NCBI RefSeq assembly: GCF_017305435.1
Contig: NZ_JAFKIP010000006.1
Location: 372,001 to 436,000 of the forward strand
Length of the DNA: 64,000 bases
Reading direction: 5' to 3'
From: Microbacterium sp.
GTDB lineage: Bacteria > Actinomycetota > Actinomycetes > Actinomycetales > Microbacteriaceae
Shown: positions 25,786 to 34,594 of the stretch, one piece after another
Position numbering within the stretch: position 1 is the stretch's first letter
Layout of the letters: each line of letters begins with the position of its first letter
Position numbers and translations under genes: made by a program
Notes under the pieces: model-generated
Told to the model about the DNA's origin: nothing
Database searches by the model: none
The model's input: only the letters and a program-made list of their open reading frames with translations

Positions 25786-25809
25786 TGAATTTTAATGATC
25801 GTTTATGAT
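25781..25809 (+). promoter_or_regulatory. promoter of the heparinase-like/regulator operon
   Basis: TTGTTT (-35), a 17-bp spacer and TATGAT (-10, 5 of 6 consensus bases) make the best promoter match I found in the window. The ATG inside the -10 element (25805) is therefore not the start codon of the gene that follows. A direct repeat ATGATCG at the -10 region is a further candidate protein site. Confidence 0.7.
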
Positions 25810-25843
25810 CGCTTCAGAGGAACTCGCTGAGGAGAGGGATGCC

Positions 25844-27760
25844 ATGGACGGCTTTCGCGGACCGCTCGCCGTAGCCCTGCCCGCGGAGTGGATCACGCTG
25901 ATCGCGCAGCCGGAAGACGCGTTGCCGCTGCCGCCGGCGTCCGATTCCAGCGTATGGGACGCGGTCGACGAGACGACCCTCGCCGCGATCGCCGCCGTCG
26001 CGGATGCCGAGCGCGGCACCCCCTGGCCGCAGCCGCTCGCGAGCGCGGCCGCTCGCGTCCACCGCGACGGCGACCGCGTCGCCTGGGAGCAGCCCGCGTT
26101 CGCTCGCACGCACCGACTCACCCGCGCCGCCGTCATGGTCGCCACGACACGGGAAGGTGCCGCGCGGGGGGATGCCTGGATCGACGAGGTCGTCGACGGC
26201 ATCGTGCTGCTCTGCGAGCAGTCCTCATGGTGCTGGCCGGCGCACGACGACACGTGGGAGCGGCACGGTTCCGTCCTCGCCACCGTGACCGATCCCTTCC
26301 TGGACCTCGGCGCGGGCGAGGTCGTGGCGCAGCTCGCCTGGATCGATCAGCTCCTCGGCGCAGAGCTCGACGCCCGCTACCCCGGCGTGCGCTCCCGCAT
26401 GCGCCACGAGGCACGCACCCGCGTATTCGCCCCGTTCCGCGCGCGGCGCGACTGGCATTGGATCGGCCTCGACGGCGACGTCCACAATTGGAACCCGTGG
26501 ATCCACGGCAACGTCCTCGTCGCGGCGCTGCGACTGCTGGACGAGCCCGGGGATGCCGCCGTGCGCGCCGAGGTGATCGAGCTCGCCGTCGGGGGCCTCG
26601 ACCGCTACGTCGCGGCGCTGCCCGACGACGGCGCGATCGACGAGGGGTACGAGTACTGGTGGAACGGTGCATGTCGTGCCCTCGAGGCGCTCGACGTGCT
26701 GGCACACGCGACAGCGGGGCGCGTGTCGCTGGGGGCGGCCGTCCCGGCCCTGCGGGCCACGGTCGCCTTCCCCCACCGCATGCACCTCGGCGCGGGCTGG
26801 TACCTCAATCTCGCCGACGGGCAGGCTCGACCCGTCGAGCACAAGCCCTGGCACGCTCTCTTCCGCGCGGCGATCCGCGCCGGCGACGACGACGCCCGTC
26901 GTCATGCGCTCGCGCAACGTGGTGCCGGCACACCGCTCGCGGACGCGTCGTCGGGTGCGGGGCGGACGCTGCTCGCCCTCGCGGATGCCCAGTGGCGAAG
27001 CGCGGCATCCGCCACTTCCCCCCTTCCGGCGTCGGTGTGGCTGCCGTCCGTCGAGGTGCTGCTCGCCCGCGGACGGGACGGCGACGCCGCGGGGCTGGCC
27101 CTCGCCGTCAAGGGCGGCCACAACGGCGAGCACCACAACCACAACGACGTGGGCTCGTTCGTGGTCGCGAGCGACGGCGTTCCCGTGCTGGTGGATGCCG
27201 GACGACCGACGTACACGAAGCAGACGTTCGGGCCGGGCCGCTACGACATCTGGACGATGCAGAGCGCGTGGCACAGCGTGCCGATGGTGGACGGCGCCGG
27301 ACAGCCCGCGGGCGCACGGTTCCATGCCCGGCTGATCGAGGCGACGGATGCCGGAGTGACCCTCGACCTCGCCCCCGCCTACGCGACCGGGGCCCTCGAC
27401 GCGCTCGTGCGCACGGCGCGGCTGGACCGTGCGACGGGTCACGTCGAGATCAGCGACACCTGGTCGGCGTCGGCACCCGTCGAGATCGTCGAGCATCTCA
27501 TCGTCGCGGGCGACGTGGAGATCGTGCCCGCTCACCTCGGCGGCGGCGCGCGGATCCGGCCGCTGGAGGGCGGGTCCCCCGTACGGCTGCGCTGGCCGGC
27601 CGGGATCACGGCCGCGCTCGAGGTGCGCACAGTCGACGATCCGATGCTGACAGCGGTCTGGGGCGACCGACTCACCCGCATCCGACTCGACGTCGGTGCG
27701 CGCGACAGCTTCCACCTGACGGTAGAAAGAGACGACATGATCGCGGAGGACCCCGCATGA
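25844..27760 (+). CDS. heparinase II/III family protein (candidate cytoplasmic polysaccharide lyase)
   Basis: 638 residues. The N-terminal half is helical (toroid-like; WHWIGLDGDVHNWNPWIHGNVL contains aromatic and His residues expected in the lyase cleft). The C-terminal half is the heparinase II/III beta-sandwich, with the motif GGHNGEHHNHNDVGSFVV at about residues 424-441 and the VPVLVDAGRPTYTKQTFG segment. There is no signal peptide, so it would act on imported oligosaccharides. GAGGAGAGG precedes ATG 25844; the earlier ATG at 25805 lies in the promoter. Products with 4,5-unsaturated uronic acid would feed the GH88 and KduI/KduD genes in the divergent operon. The exact glycan is unknown. 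Confidence 0.87.
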   Translation: MDGFRGPLAVALPAEWITLIAQPEDALPLPPASDSSVWDAVDETTLAAIAAVADAERGTPWPQPLASAAARVHRDGDRVAWEQPAFARTHRLTRAAVMVATTREGAARGDAWIDEVVDGIVLLCEQSSWCWPAHDDTWERHGSVLATVTDPFLDLGAGEVVAQLAWIDQLLGAELDARYPGVRSRMRHEARTRVFAPFRARRDWHWIGLDGDVHNWNPWIHGNVLVAALRLLDEPGDAAVRAEVIELAVGGLDRYVAALPDDGAIDEGYEYWWNGACRALEALDVLAHATAGRVSLGAAVPALRATVAFPHRMHLGAGWYLNLADGQARPVEHKPWHALFRAAIRAGDDDARRHALAQRGAGTPLADASSGAGRTLLALADAQWRSAASATSPLPASVWLPSVEVLLARGRDGDAAGLALAVKGGHNGEHHNHNDVGSFVVASDGVPVLVDAGRPTYTKQTFGPGRYDIWTMQSAWHSVPMVDGAGQPAGARFHARLIEATDAGVTLDLAPAYATGALDALVRTARLDRATGHVEISDTWSASAPVEIVEHLIVAGDVEIVPAHLGGGARIRPLEGGSPVRLRWPAGITAALEVRTVDDPMLTAVWGDRLTRIRLDVGARDSFHLTVERDDMIAEDPA

Positions 27761-28857
27761 CCGACCAGACCACGCCTGCTCTTCTGGGCGCCGAGCGCCG
27801 CGCGCACGTGCTCGCGGCCCTCGCCCGCGACGGCGTCGTGCGCATGGCGCAGCTCGCCGACGAACTCGATGTCGCGCCCGTGACCCTGCGGCGCGACTTC
27901 GCGCAGATGGAGAAGGAGGGCCTCCTCGTCCGGGTGCACGGCGGTGCCGTGCCGCCTGCGGGCGGCGTGCCTGCCGCCGCGGAGAACGCCCCCGCGCACA
28001 CGACGGGATCGCTCGCCGTCCTCGTGCCGTCCTTGAACTACTACTGGCCCGGGGTCATCCGCGGCATGGAGACGGAAGCACGCCGCCGAGGCCTCACCCT
28101 CGTGCTGCGCGGGGCATCGTACGAGCTCCAGGACGAACGACCCGTTCTGGAACGCCTCGTCGACGAGCACGACGTGCGCGGCTTCGTCCTCGCGCCCAAC
28201 ACCGACACCCCGCACGCGCAGGACGTCGTGCAGTGGCTCGCCGATTCGGGGCTGCCGAGCGTCTTCGTCGAACGCGACGCCCTCGGCGGACCCGACCGCG
28301 CTCCGGTCGAGAGCGTCACGAGCGATCACGCGTTCGGCGCCGTCCTCGCGGCGCGGCACCTCGCCGCTCTCGGCCACCGCAAGGTGGGGCTGATCCTCTC
28401 GCGCGACTCCCCCACCGGCCGCAAGATCGTGCGCGGGTGGGAGGCGGCGTGCACGGAGCTCGAGCTCTCCCCGTCCGAGCACTTCGAGGAGTACTTCCCC
28501 GACCGCAACGGCCCGAACTTCACGGCGTCGGTGAACGCGGCGATCGACACGGCCCTCGCAAGCGGAGTGACGGGACTGCTCATCCATTCCGACCCGGAGG
28601 CGATGGCGTTCATCGACATCGCCCTCAACCGGGGCCTGTCGGTCCCGCGCGACCTCTCGGTCGTGGCCTACGACGACGAGGTCGCGGAGCTCTTCACCCC
28701 CGCGCTCACCGCCGTGAGCCCCCCGCGGGCCGCCGTCGGCGCGGCCGCCGTCGACCTCCTCGCCCGGCGATTGGAGGACCCGTCACGCCCCGTGCACCGC
28801 GCGATCCTCAGCCCGACGCTCGTCGTCCGCCAGTCCACGGCGCAGGTGCGCGCATGA
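27757..28857 (+). CDS. chimeric transcriptional regulator: DeoR-type HTH fused to LacI-type sensor domain
   Basis: 366 residues. Residues about 10-65 form a DeoR winged helix (AERRAHVLAALARDGVVRMAQLADEL, VAPVTLRRDFAQMEKEGLLVRVHGGAV). Instead of the DeoR phosphosugar domain, residues about 85-360 are a LacI/GalR periplasmic-binding-like sensor (LAVLVPSLNYYWPGVIRGMETEARRRG, VFVERDALGG, HLAALGHRKVGLIL, DLSVVAYDDEVAELFTPALTAVSPP). Start overlaps the lyase stop (ATGA) and stop overlaps the next start (ATGA). It most likely represses both divergent uronide operons and is released by a free sugar or uronate. Confidence 0.9.
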   Translation: MTDQTTPALLGAERRAHVLAALARDGVVRMAQLADELDVAPVTLRRDFAQMEKEGLLVRVHGGAVPPAGGVPAAAENAPAHTTGSLAVLVPSLNYYWPGVIRGMETEARRRGLTLVLRGASYELQDERPVLERLVDEHDVRGFVLAPNTDTPHAQDVVQWLADSGLPSVFVERDALGGPDRAPVESVTSDHAFGAVLAARHLAALGHRKVGLILSRDSPTGRKIVRGWEAACTELELSPSEHFEEYFPDRNGPNFTASVNAAIDTALASGVTGLLIHSDPEAMAFIDIALNRGLSVPRDLSVVAYDDEVAELFTPALTAVSPPRAAVGAAAVDLLARRLEDPSRPVHRAILSPTLVVRQSTAQVRA

Positions 28858-30398
28858 GCGTCGACCGATTCCAGCACTCGCCCTGGTCGTTCTGGACGGA
28901 AGCGGATGCCGCCGCCCAGGTCGCGCAGCTCGAGGCCCAGGCATCCCTGCGCGCTGCCCACCCCGAGTGGCGGATCGGCGCGCACTGTTTCGTCTCGGAC
29001 CTGGCGGCGATCGACGCCGACGTCCTCGACCTCGGTGACCGTTCCTACGTCGCCGCGGGCGCGTACCTCACGGGCACGCTGCGCATCGGTCGCGATGTGA
29101 GCGTCAATCCGTACACCGTGATCCGCGGTGACGTCGTGATCGGCGACGCCACCCGCATCGGGGCGCACACCTCGATCCTCGGGTTCAACCACACGATGGA
29201 GCCCGATGTCGAGGTGCGGCTTCAGCCCCTCACCTCCCGCGGCATCCGGATCGGCGACGATGTCTGGATCGGATCGCACGTCGTCGTGCTGGACGGCGTC
29301 ACCGTCGGCTCCCGTGCGGTCCTGGCAGCGGGCGCGATCGTCACGAAGGACGTGCCGGCGGGCGCCGTCATCGGGGGGAATCCGGCGCGGGTGCTCAAAT
29401 GGCGCGTCCCGCCCGTCGACCCGCTCCGGGACGCCGTCGCGACATTCGCGGACACCGCCCGACGCGAGGCGTCCGTCGTGCTGGAGCGGTCCTGGCAGCC
29501 CGACGCCGGACGATTCGCCGACCGCCCCGGCGCGGCGCCGACCCTGCGCGCGCAGTGCGACGCCGTCGAGATCGCGGACCTCCTTCTCGCCGAGACGCCG
29601 CCGCAGCGGGATGCCGCGTCGTGGCGCGAGCTCATCGACACGTGGCCCCTCGACGATGGCACCGACCCGTCCTACCGCGTGCTGTGCGCCGGGTACGCGC
29701 TGGACCTGCTCGGAGCATCGTTCTCCGAGCGGCCCGCGCTCCTCGCCTCCGCCGACCTCGTGACCGCGCTCGACGCACTGCCGTGGGCGACGGATGCCTG
29801 GGCTGCCGGGCACGAGGTCGACGCCTATGGCACGGCGCTGCTGTGGTGCCGCCGAGCCGGTGCGGCGGCACCGGCCGGATACGCCGAAACGCTGTTCGGC
29901 TGGCTCGTCACCCACACCGACCCCGTCTCCGGGGTCTGGGGTGAGCCCGCACCCGACACCGGGATGCTGCTGCCGGTGAACGGTTTCTACCGCGCGACGC
30001 GCGGGACGTTCGCACAGTTCGGCGTCCCGGTGCCGCACCCCGAGCGCGTCATCGACACCGTGCTCGCGCACGCGGGTGACGAGCGTTTCTTCGCCCCCGA
30101 CCGCCGGAATGCCTGCAACGTTCTCGACGTCGCGCACCCGCTGTGGCTCACCCGTTCGACGGGCCACCGCACGACCGAGGTCGTCGCGCTCGGCCGCGAC
30201 CTCCTCGCCGACGCGCTGACGCGGTGGGTGCCGCTCGCGGGGATCTCCTTCGGCCCCGACGACGAGCCGGGTCTGCAGGGCACCGAGATGTGGCTCGCGA
30301 TCGTCTGGTACCTCGCCGATCTCGCGGGGCTCGCCGACGCGCTCGATTATCGACCGCGCGGCATCCACCGGCCGGAGAGCGTCGACTCGCTCGCGTGA
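28854..30398 (+). CDS. hexapeptide-repeat acyltransferase fused to C-terminal alpha/alpha domain
   Basis: 514 residues. Residues about 40-190 form a left-handed beta-helix acyltransferase: repeats such as AYLTGTLRIGRDVSVNPYTVIRGDVVIGDATRIG, a catalytic-type histidine in LGFNHTME, then IRIGDDVWIGSHVVVLDGVTVG and the closing GAVIGGNPARVLKWR. Residues about 200-510 are helical with motifs such as YGTALLWCRRAG, NGFYRATRGTFAQFG and CNVLDVAHPLWLT, suggesting a toroid-like fold. The gene overlaps the regulator stop by ATGA, so it belongs to the uronide locus. Acetyl transfer to, or removal control of, a modified glycan is possible; no function is established. Confidence 0.82.
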   Translation: MSVDRFQHSPWSFWTEADAAAQVAQLEAQASLRAAHPEWRIGAHCFVSDLAAIDADVLDLGDRSYVAAGAYLTGTLRIGRDVSVNPYTVIRGDVVIGDATRIGAHTSILGFNHTMEPDVEVRLQPLTSRGIRIGDDVWIGSHVVVLDGVTVGSRAVLAAGAIVTKDVPAGAVIGGNPARVLKWRVPPVDPLRDAVATFADTARREASVVLERSWQPDAGRFADRPGAAPTLRAQCDAVEIADLLLAETPPQRDAASWRELIDTWPLDDGTDPSYRVLCAGYALDLLGASFSERPALLASADLVTALDALPWATDAWAAGHEVDAYGTALLWCRRAGAAAPAGYAETLFGWLVTHTDPVSGVWGEPAPDTGMLLPVNGFYRATRGTFAQFGVPVPHPERVIDTVLAHAGDERFFAPDRRNACNVLDVAHPLWLTRSTGHRTTEVVALGRDLLADALTRWVPLAGISFGPDDEPGLQGTEMWLAIVWYLADLAGLADALDYRPRGIHRPESVDSLA

Positions 30399-30416
30399 CG
30401 GGCCGTCGCGCGAGGC

Positions 30417-31424
30417 TCAGCCGAGCGCGGCGCGCCAGTCCGCGAGCAGCCGCGCGGTCGCCCGCGTCTGCGTCCACGGCATCTCGGGCGCTTCCGTGCG
30501 GCCGGCGCGCAGCGCCGCGACCGTCGCGTCCGCCTCGGCAGCCATGGGGCTCGTGATCGGGGCGGAGATGCGCTCCTCGCCGCCGTCCCGGCGGAGCACC
30601 GCCTCGCCCGTCGACGAGACACGACTCCCCCACACGTTCGGGATCTCGAGCTCGCCACGCGTGCCGCGGATCGTCGCTGCGCGCGGGAGCGCACGCGTGA
30701 TCGACGTCGAGACGAGAGCCCGGATGCCGCCGAGGTCGAGCTCCGCTCGCGCGTCCTCGTCCACTCCGGTCTCGCCGATCATCCCCGCGGCGGAGGCGAC
30801 CATCGCCGGCTGCCCGACGTCCAGACGCCCCGCCCACGCCGCGACGCCCACGGCGAGGGAGACGGGATAGCACCCCGCATCCAGGATCGCGCCGCCGGCG
30901 AGCGCCGGATCGAACAGGCGCCGGATGCCGCGGTCCGCCGCGAACCCGATGGATGTCTCGACCTCGGTGATCTCGCCGAGTGTGCCGCTCGCGACGAGGT
31001 CGCGCAGGAGATCGGGGAACGGCCCGAAGCGGTACTTGAACGCCTCGACCAGCGGGAGCGCCGCGGCGTCGGCCGCCGCCAGCACGCGTTCGGTCTCGAC
31101 GACGTCGATGCCGAGCGGCTTCTCGCACAGCACGGCCTTGCCCGCCGCAAGCGCTGCGAGGGCGAGCTCCGCGTGCGTCGTGTGCACGGTGCCGATGTAG
31201 ACGGCATCCACGTCCTCGCGCGCGAGGACGTCATCGTAGGAACCGACGGCGACGTCCGGGAACGCCTCCGCGAACCCGTCGGCGAAGCTCCGCGCGCGTG
31301 CCGCGTCGCGTGCGCCGACGGCGCGCAGCGTGCCGAGCGTCGCGTGCGGAAGGGCCCGCAGGAAGTCCCCGCTGATCTCGCCCGCGCCCAGAACCGCCCA
31401 GCCCGCCGTCGGCGTGTCACTCAT
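30417..31424 (-). CDS. Gfo/Idh/MocA family oxidoreductase (trans-1,2-dihydrobenzene-diol dehydrogenase-like)
   Basis: 335 residues. Rossmann start GWAVLGAGEISGDFLRAL, then VYIGTVHTTHAELALAALAAGKAVLCEKPLG with the active-site Lys-Pro pair and a C-terminal substrate domain containing IGFAADRGIRRLFDPALAGGAILDAGCYP, the form seen in dimeric dihydrodiol/glucose-fructose-type members. It converges on the acyltransferase gene with an 18-bp gap and is not obviously part of that locus. The substrate is probably a sugar or sugar lactone. Confidence 0.87.
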   Translation of the reverse strand: MSDTPTAGWAVLGAGEISGDFLRALPHATLGTLRAVGARDAARARSFADGFAEAFPDVAVGSYDDVLAREDVDAVYIGTVHTTHAELALAALAAGKAVLCEKPLGIDVVETERVLAAADAAALPLVEAFKYRFGPFPDLLRDLVASGTLGEITEVETSIGFAADRGIRRLFDPALAGGAILDAGCYPVSLAVGVAAWAGRLDVGQPAMVASAAGMIGETGVDEDARAELDLGGIRALVSTSITRALPRAATIRGTRGELEIPNVWGSRVSSTGEAVLRRDGGEERISAPITSPMAAEADATVAALRAGRTEAPEMPWTQTRATARLLADWRAALG

Positions 31425-31463
31425 CCCGCCACGCTAGCGCTCCTCGGGCGGGGGCGGTGACGC

Positions 31464-31505
31464 CCGTGCGGGCGGACACCGAAGCCTCGGCATCCGCCCG
31501 CACGG
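31464..31505. terminator. hairpin downstream of the GH43 gene
   Basis: Perfect 13-bp arms CCGTGCGGGCGGA and TCCGCCCGCACGG surround a 16-nt loop, 20 bp beyond the stop of the leftward GH43 gene. The stem is very stable but lacks a T-tract; it may end or stabilise that transcript. Confidence 0.45.
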
Positions 31506-31525
31506 TCCCTGCGGTGCTCCCCTCC

Positions 31526-34500
31526 TCAGCTGAGCCGACGGCGGCGCCAGACCACGGCTGCGCCTGCCAGCAGGAGGAGCAGACCGGCGAGCACCCCGGA
31601 GACCACGCCGCCCGGGGATCCGCCCGTCGCGGCGAGGTTCGAGCCTCCCGCCGCCGGAACCGGCGTCGGTGTGGCCGTACCGGAGCCGGCGCCCGCTCCG
31701 TCGGCTGCGAGCACGGTGATGGGGGCGGATGCCACCACCTCGCCATCGACCTGCACCCGGATGGTGTGCGCGCCCGGCTCGAGGTCGGACGGGATGGTGA
31801 CCACGGTGGAGAACGCACCATCGACGACGTCCGCGTCGGCGAGCGCGCGGTAGGTGCTGGCGACGCCGACCTCGACGCGCGGAGCGGTGAAGTCGGTGCC
31901 GGTCACGGTGAGCGTGCCGCCGGCACGCACCTCGGTCGCGCTGAGCGCGATCGAGGGATCGTTCTCGACCGGGCTCTGCGCGGCCGTGAACGTCCAGTTG
32001 TCCACCTCGAAGAGCGGACCGGTCACCGCGGCATCCGTCGACTCCGGCTGCGCGAACACGAAGAACACATCGTGTGTGCCCGTCGCGCCGTCGACAGCGG
32101 CGGTGACGGTGGTCCACTCGCCGGGCGTCCCGCTGACCGGCAGCGTGGCGACGACGGGACCATCGACATCGTCCAGACGCACCTGGACCGAAGCCCCCTC
32201 GACGAGCGGCTTCACGCGCGCCGACACCGACGTCGCACCGTCACCGAACGCCACGCTCGACAGCGCCGCGAAGTCGCCGTCATCGAGGCTCGAGAGCGCC
32301 ATGTTCCCGTTGCCGTTGTGCTCCGGGAACTCGACCGACGGCTGGGTCGTCGGCGTCGTCTTGACGCCGAGCTGCCACGCGAGAGTCTCGGCCTCGAAGG
32401 TGCGATACGGATCGAAGTCCTCGATCTGGCTGACGCCCTTGCGCGTGCCGACCACGGGCTTGATCGTGCCGTCCGCGTTGAACTCGAGCTTGTCGATGTG
32501 CACCGACCGGTAGCCCTGCGTCTGTCCCGGTGTGCCGAGCGCCTGCGCCCACGCCGCCCCGCGCGTCTGCGCGTGGTAGGTGAAGTAGGTCTCGCCCTTG
32601 TAGGTGAACATGTCGGAGTGGTTGTTGCCGCCGTTGCCCGCTCCGAAGAACGTGCTCTGGTTCTGGAAGGCCACACCGGCATATGTCGAGGCCGGCAGGT
32701 TCATCGGGTCATCGGTCATCATGTACGCGATCGCTCCCGTCGGCGGGTAGAGGCCATCCTGCGGACGGACCTGGAAGTTCGACGAGTACGAGTAGTAGTA
32801 CTTGCCGTCCCGCTTGAAGATCGACGACGCCTCGAACATGCCGGGGCCGTCGATCTCGACGGGGTCGCCGTCAAGGGTGACCATGTCGTCCTTCAGCTTC
32901 ACGACGCGGGTCGACTTGGGGTTCTGCGGCCCCTGGACGTTGCTGCCCGAGCCGATCTGCGAGTTGCCCCCGAAGTACAGGTATCCCTGACCGTCGTCGT
33001 CGATGAACACCTCGGGGTCGAACAGCCACATTCCGGCCGGGAAACCGCCGCCGTTGATGTAGTCGCGCGACACCGTGTCGGGAATGATCTTCTTGCCCAG
33101 CGGGTCGGTCCAGGGCCCGAGCGGCGAGCCGCCCACGACCACGGCGGTGCCGGTGCCGTTGTCGCAGAAGTACAGGTAGACCTTGCCGTCCTTCTCGATC
33201 GCGGCGGGGGCCCAGGAGTTGCGCGACCACGGAGCAGCCGCGCCGGCACCGGCGACCGGCACGGAGCCGTGGTCGACCCAGTTGACCATGTCGGTCGTGG
33301 ACATCACGTTCAGCGTGGTGATCGCGCCGTAGCCGTTCGACTGCGTCGGAAGCCCGTTGGCATCCTTGGAGTTCGCCTCGTACTGCTGCGTGTCGTTGGT
33401 CGAGTAGATGTACAGGCGGCCGTTGTACACGAGATGGTGCGGGTCGGCGCCGAACTTGTGCCCGACCAGCGGGTTGTGGTCACCGATCGGCTTCGTCTGC
33501 ACCTTTTCCAGTGACGTGAAACCCGGGCCCGCCGGAGCGTCGGAGATCTTCACGAGCGAGAGCTCGTCGACCTGGAAGTCCTGCAGCGCGTTCGATCCCC
33601 AGGGCGTCTCGACGAACAGCCAGTCCATGCCGGGATGCCGCTGGTCGGCGACGAACTCCGCAGAGAACGAGCCCCACTGCCCCTTCGTGAAGTCCTGACC
33701 ACGATCGTCGCAGCCGTTGAAGTTCGCGGGGCAGAAGGTGAAGTTGAACCGCTGCGTGTCGGCGCCCTCCGTGTATTTGAGCTTCGCGGTCAGGCGGTAG
33801 CCCGCCCCGGCCTCGAGCTTGCCGGTCACGCTGGCGAAGGGACCGGACTGCGAGTTCGCGCGCCCCGTGACCTTGAGTGCATTCGCGCCGCTCGCGGCAT
33901 CCGCCGTCAGCGACAGCGTTCCGCCGCGCGGGGACTGCCAACCGGTGAACCCGTCGACGAAACGCCCGTCAGGCAGCAGATTGCCGGCGACGAGCGGCAC
34001 CTCGGGAACCGTGGGCGTCGTCGGAGTCGTGCTCTGGACGGTCAGTGACGCATCATCGACGACGAACGACGCCACCGCCGTGTTCCACGGCGTCTCGATG
34101 AAGAGGTAGTCGTATGTGTCCACGGCGGGGGTGAAGGTCTTGGTGAGCGTGAGCCACTCTCCCGACACCGCCTGCCCGCCGACGACGACATCGCACGTGC
34201 TGCGAGAGGTCGTGCACAGCGTGACGTTGACGTTCTGCGTCGCCGGCTGGCCGGTGTACTTCACCGCGATCGACAGATCGTACGAGCGGTCGGTGGTCAG
34301 CTGACCCGTGACCGTCGCCGCGGGACCCGATTGGAAACCGGTTCGAGCCGAGATCTGGAGCGCGCCCGTGCCCGTGTGCGCATCCGAACTCGCGGCGAGC
34401 GTGCCGCCGAACGGTGCGCTCCACCCCGCGATGCCGTTCTCGAACGTGCCGTTGGTCAGCAGCTGGGTGGTCGCGGCTGTCGCCGGGACAGCCGACAGGG

Positions 34501-34594
34501 CGGACAGCACGAGCGCGCCCATGCCTGCCAGCGCGCCGACTCGGCTCAGTGCCTGCCTTCGCGAGGGGGTGGATGGTTCTTTGCGTTGACTCAC
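31526..34594 (-). CDS. secreted, wall-anchored glycoside hydrolase family 43 enzyme with carbohydrate-binding modules
   Basis: 1022 residues from GTG 34594 (AAGGAG at 8-nt spacing; ATG 34633 is a poorer choice). Signal peptide about 1-41 with an SRRQALSR twin-arginine-like start and cleavage near ATA-ATT. Two CBM4/9-like modules follow (about 45-190 and 205-355, each with an NGTFENGIAGW/DGRFVDGFTGW start). The GH43 domain is about 365-705 with ADPHHLVYNGRLYIYST, SWAPAAIEKDG, LFDPEVFIDDDGQGY and MFEASSIFKRDGKYYYSYSS. Then come a CBM6-like module (EAETLAWQLG...DNWTF, about 735-875), an Ig/IPT-like domain, and the sorting signal LAATGG, a membrane helix and RRRRLS. It probably trims arabinose or xylose side chains at the cell surface. 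Confidence 0.92.
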   Translation of the reverse strand: MSQRKEPSTPSRRQALSRVGALAGMGALVLSALSAVPATAATTQLLTNGTFENGIAGWSAPFGGTLAASSDAHTGTGALQISARTGFQSGPAATVTGQLTTDRSYDLSIAVKYTGQPATQNVNVTLCTTSRSTCDVVVGGQAVSGEWLTLTKTFTPAVDTYDYLFIETPWNTAVASFVVDDASLTVQSTTPTTPTVPEVPLVAGNLLPDGRFVDGFTGWQSPRGGTLSLTADAASGANALKVTGRANSQSGPFASVTGKLEAGAGYRLTAKLKYTEGADTQRFNFTFCPANFNGCDDRGQDFTKGQWGSFSAEFVADQRHPGMDWLFVETPWGSNALQDFQVDELSLVKISDAPAGPGFTSLEKVQTKPIGDHNPLVGHKFGADPHHLVYNGRLYIYSTNDTQQYEANSKDANGLPTQSNGYGAITTLNVMSTTDMVNWVDHGSVPVAGAGAAAPWSRNSWAPAAIEKDGKVYLYFCDNGTGTAVVVGGSPLGPWTDPLGKKIIPDTVSRDYINGGGFPAGMWLFDPEVFIDDDGQGYLYFGGNSQIGSGSNVQGPQNPKSTRVVKLKDDMVTLDGDPVEIDGPGMFEASSIFKRDGKYYYSYSSNFQVRPQDGLYPPTGAIAYMMTDDPMNLPASTYAGVAFQNQSTFFGAGNGGNNHSDMFTYKGETYFTYHAQTRGAAWAQALGTPGQTQGYRSVHIDKLEFNADGTIKPVVGTRKGVSQIEDFDPYRTFEAETLAWQLGVKTTPTTQPSVEFPEHNGNGNMALSSLDDGDFAALSSVAFGDGATSVSARVKPLVEGASVQVRLDDVDGPVVATLPVSGTPGEWTTVTAAVDGATGTHDVFFVFAQPESTDAAVTGPLFEVDNWTFTAAQSPVENDPSIALSATEVRAGGTLTVTGTDFTAPRVEVGVASTYRALADADVVDGAFSTVVTIPSDLEPGAHTIRVQVDGEVVASAPITVLAADGAGAGSGTATPTPVPAAGGSNLAATGGSPGGVVSGVLAGLLLLLAGAAVVWRRRRLS

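Noticed and set aside
14435..27760. Horizontal acquisition of the uronide locus
   Set aside because: No flanking repeats, transposase or integrase, and composition and codon habits look the same as the neighbours; transfer cannot be excluded but nothing seen supports it.
31457..33514. A 685-codon plus-strand frame
   Set aside because: Shadow of the GH43 gene; the translated product has no domain and biased composition.
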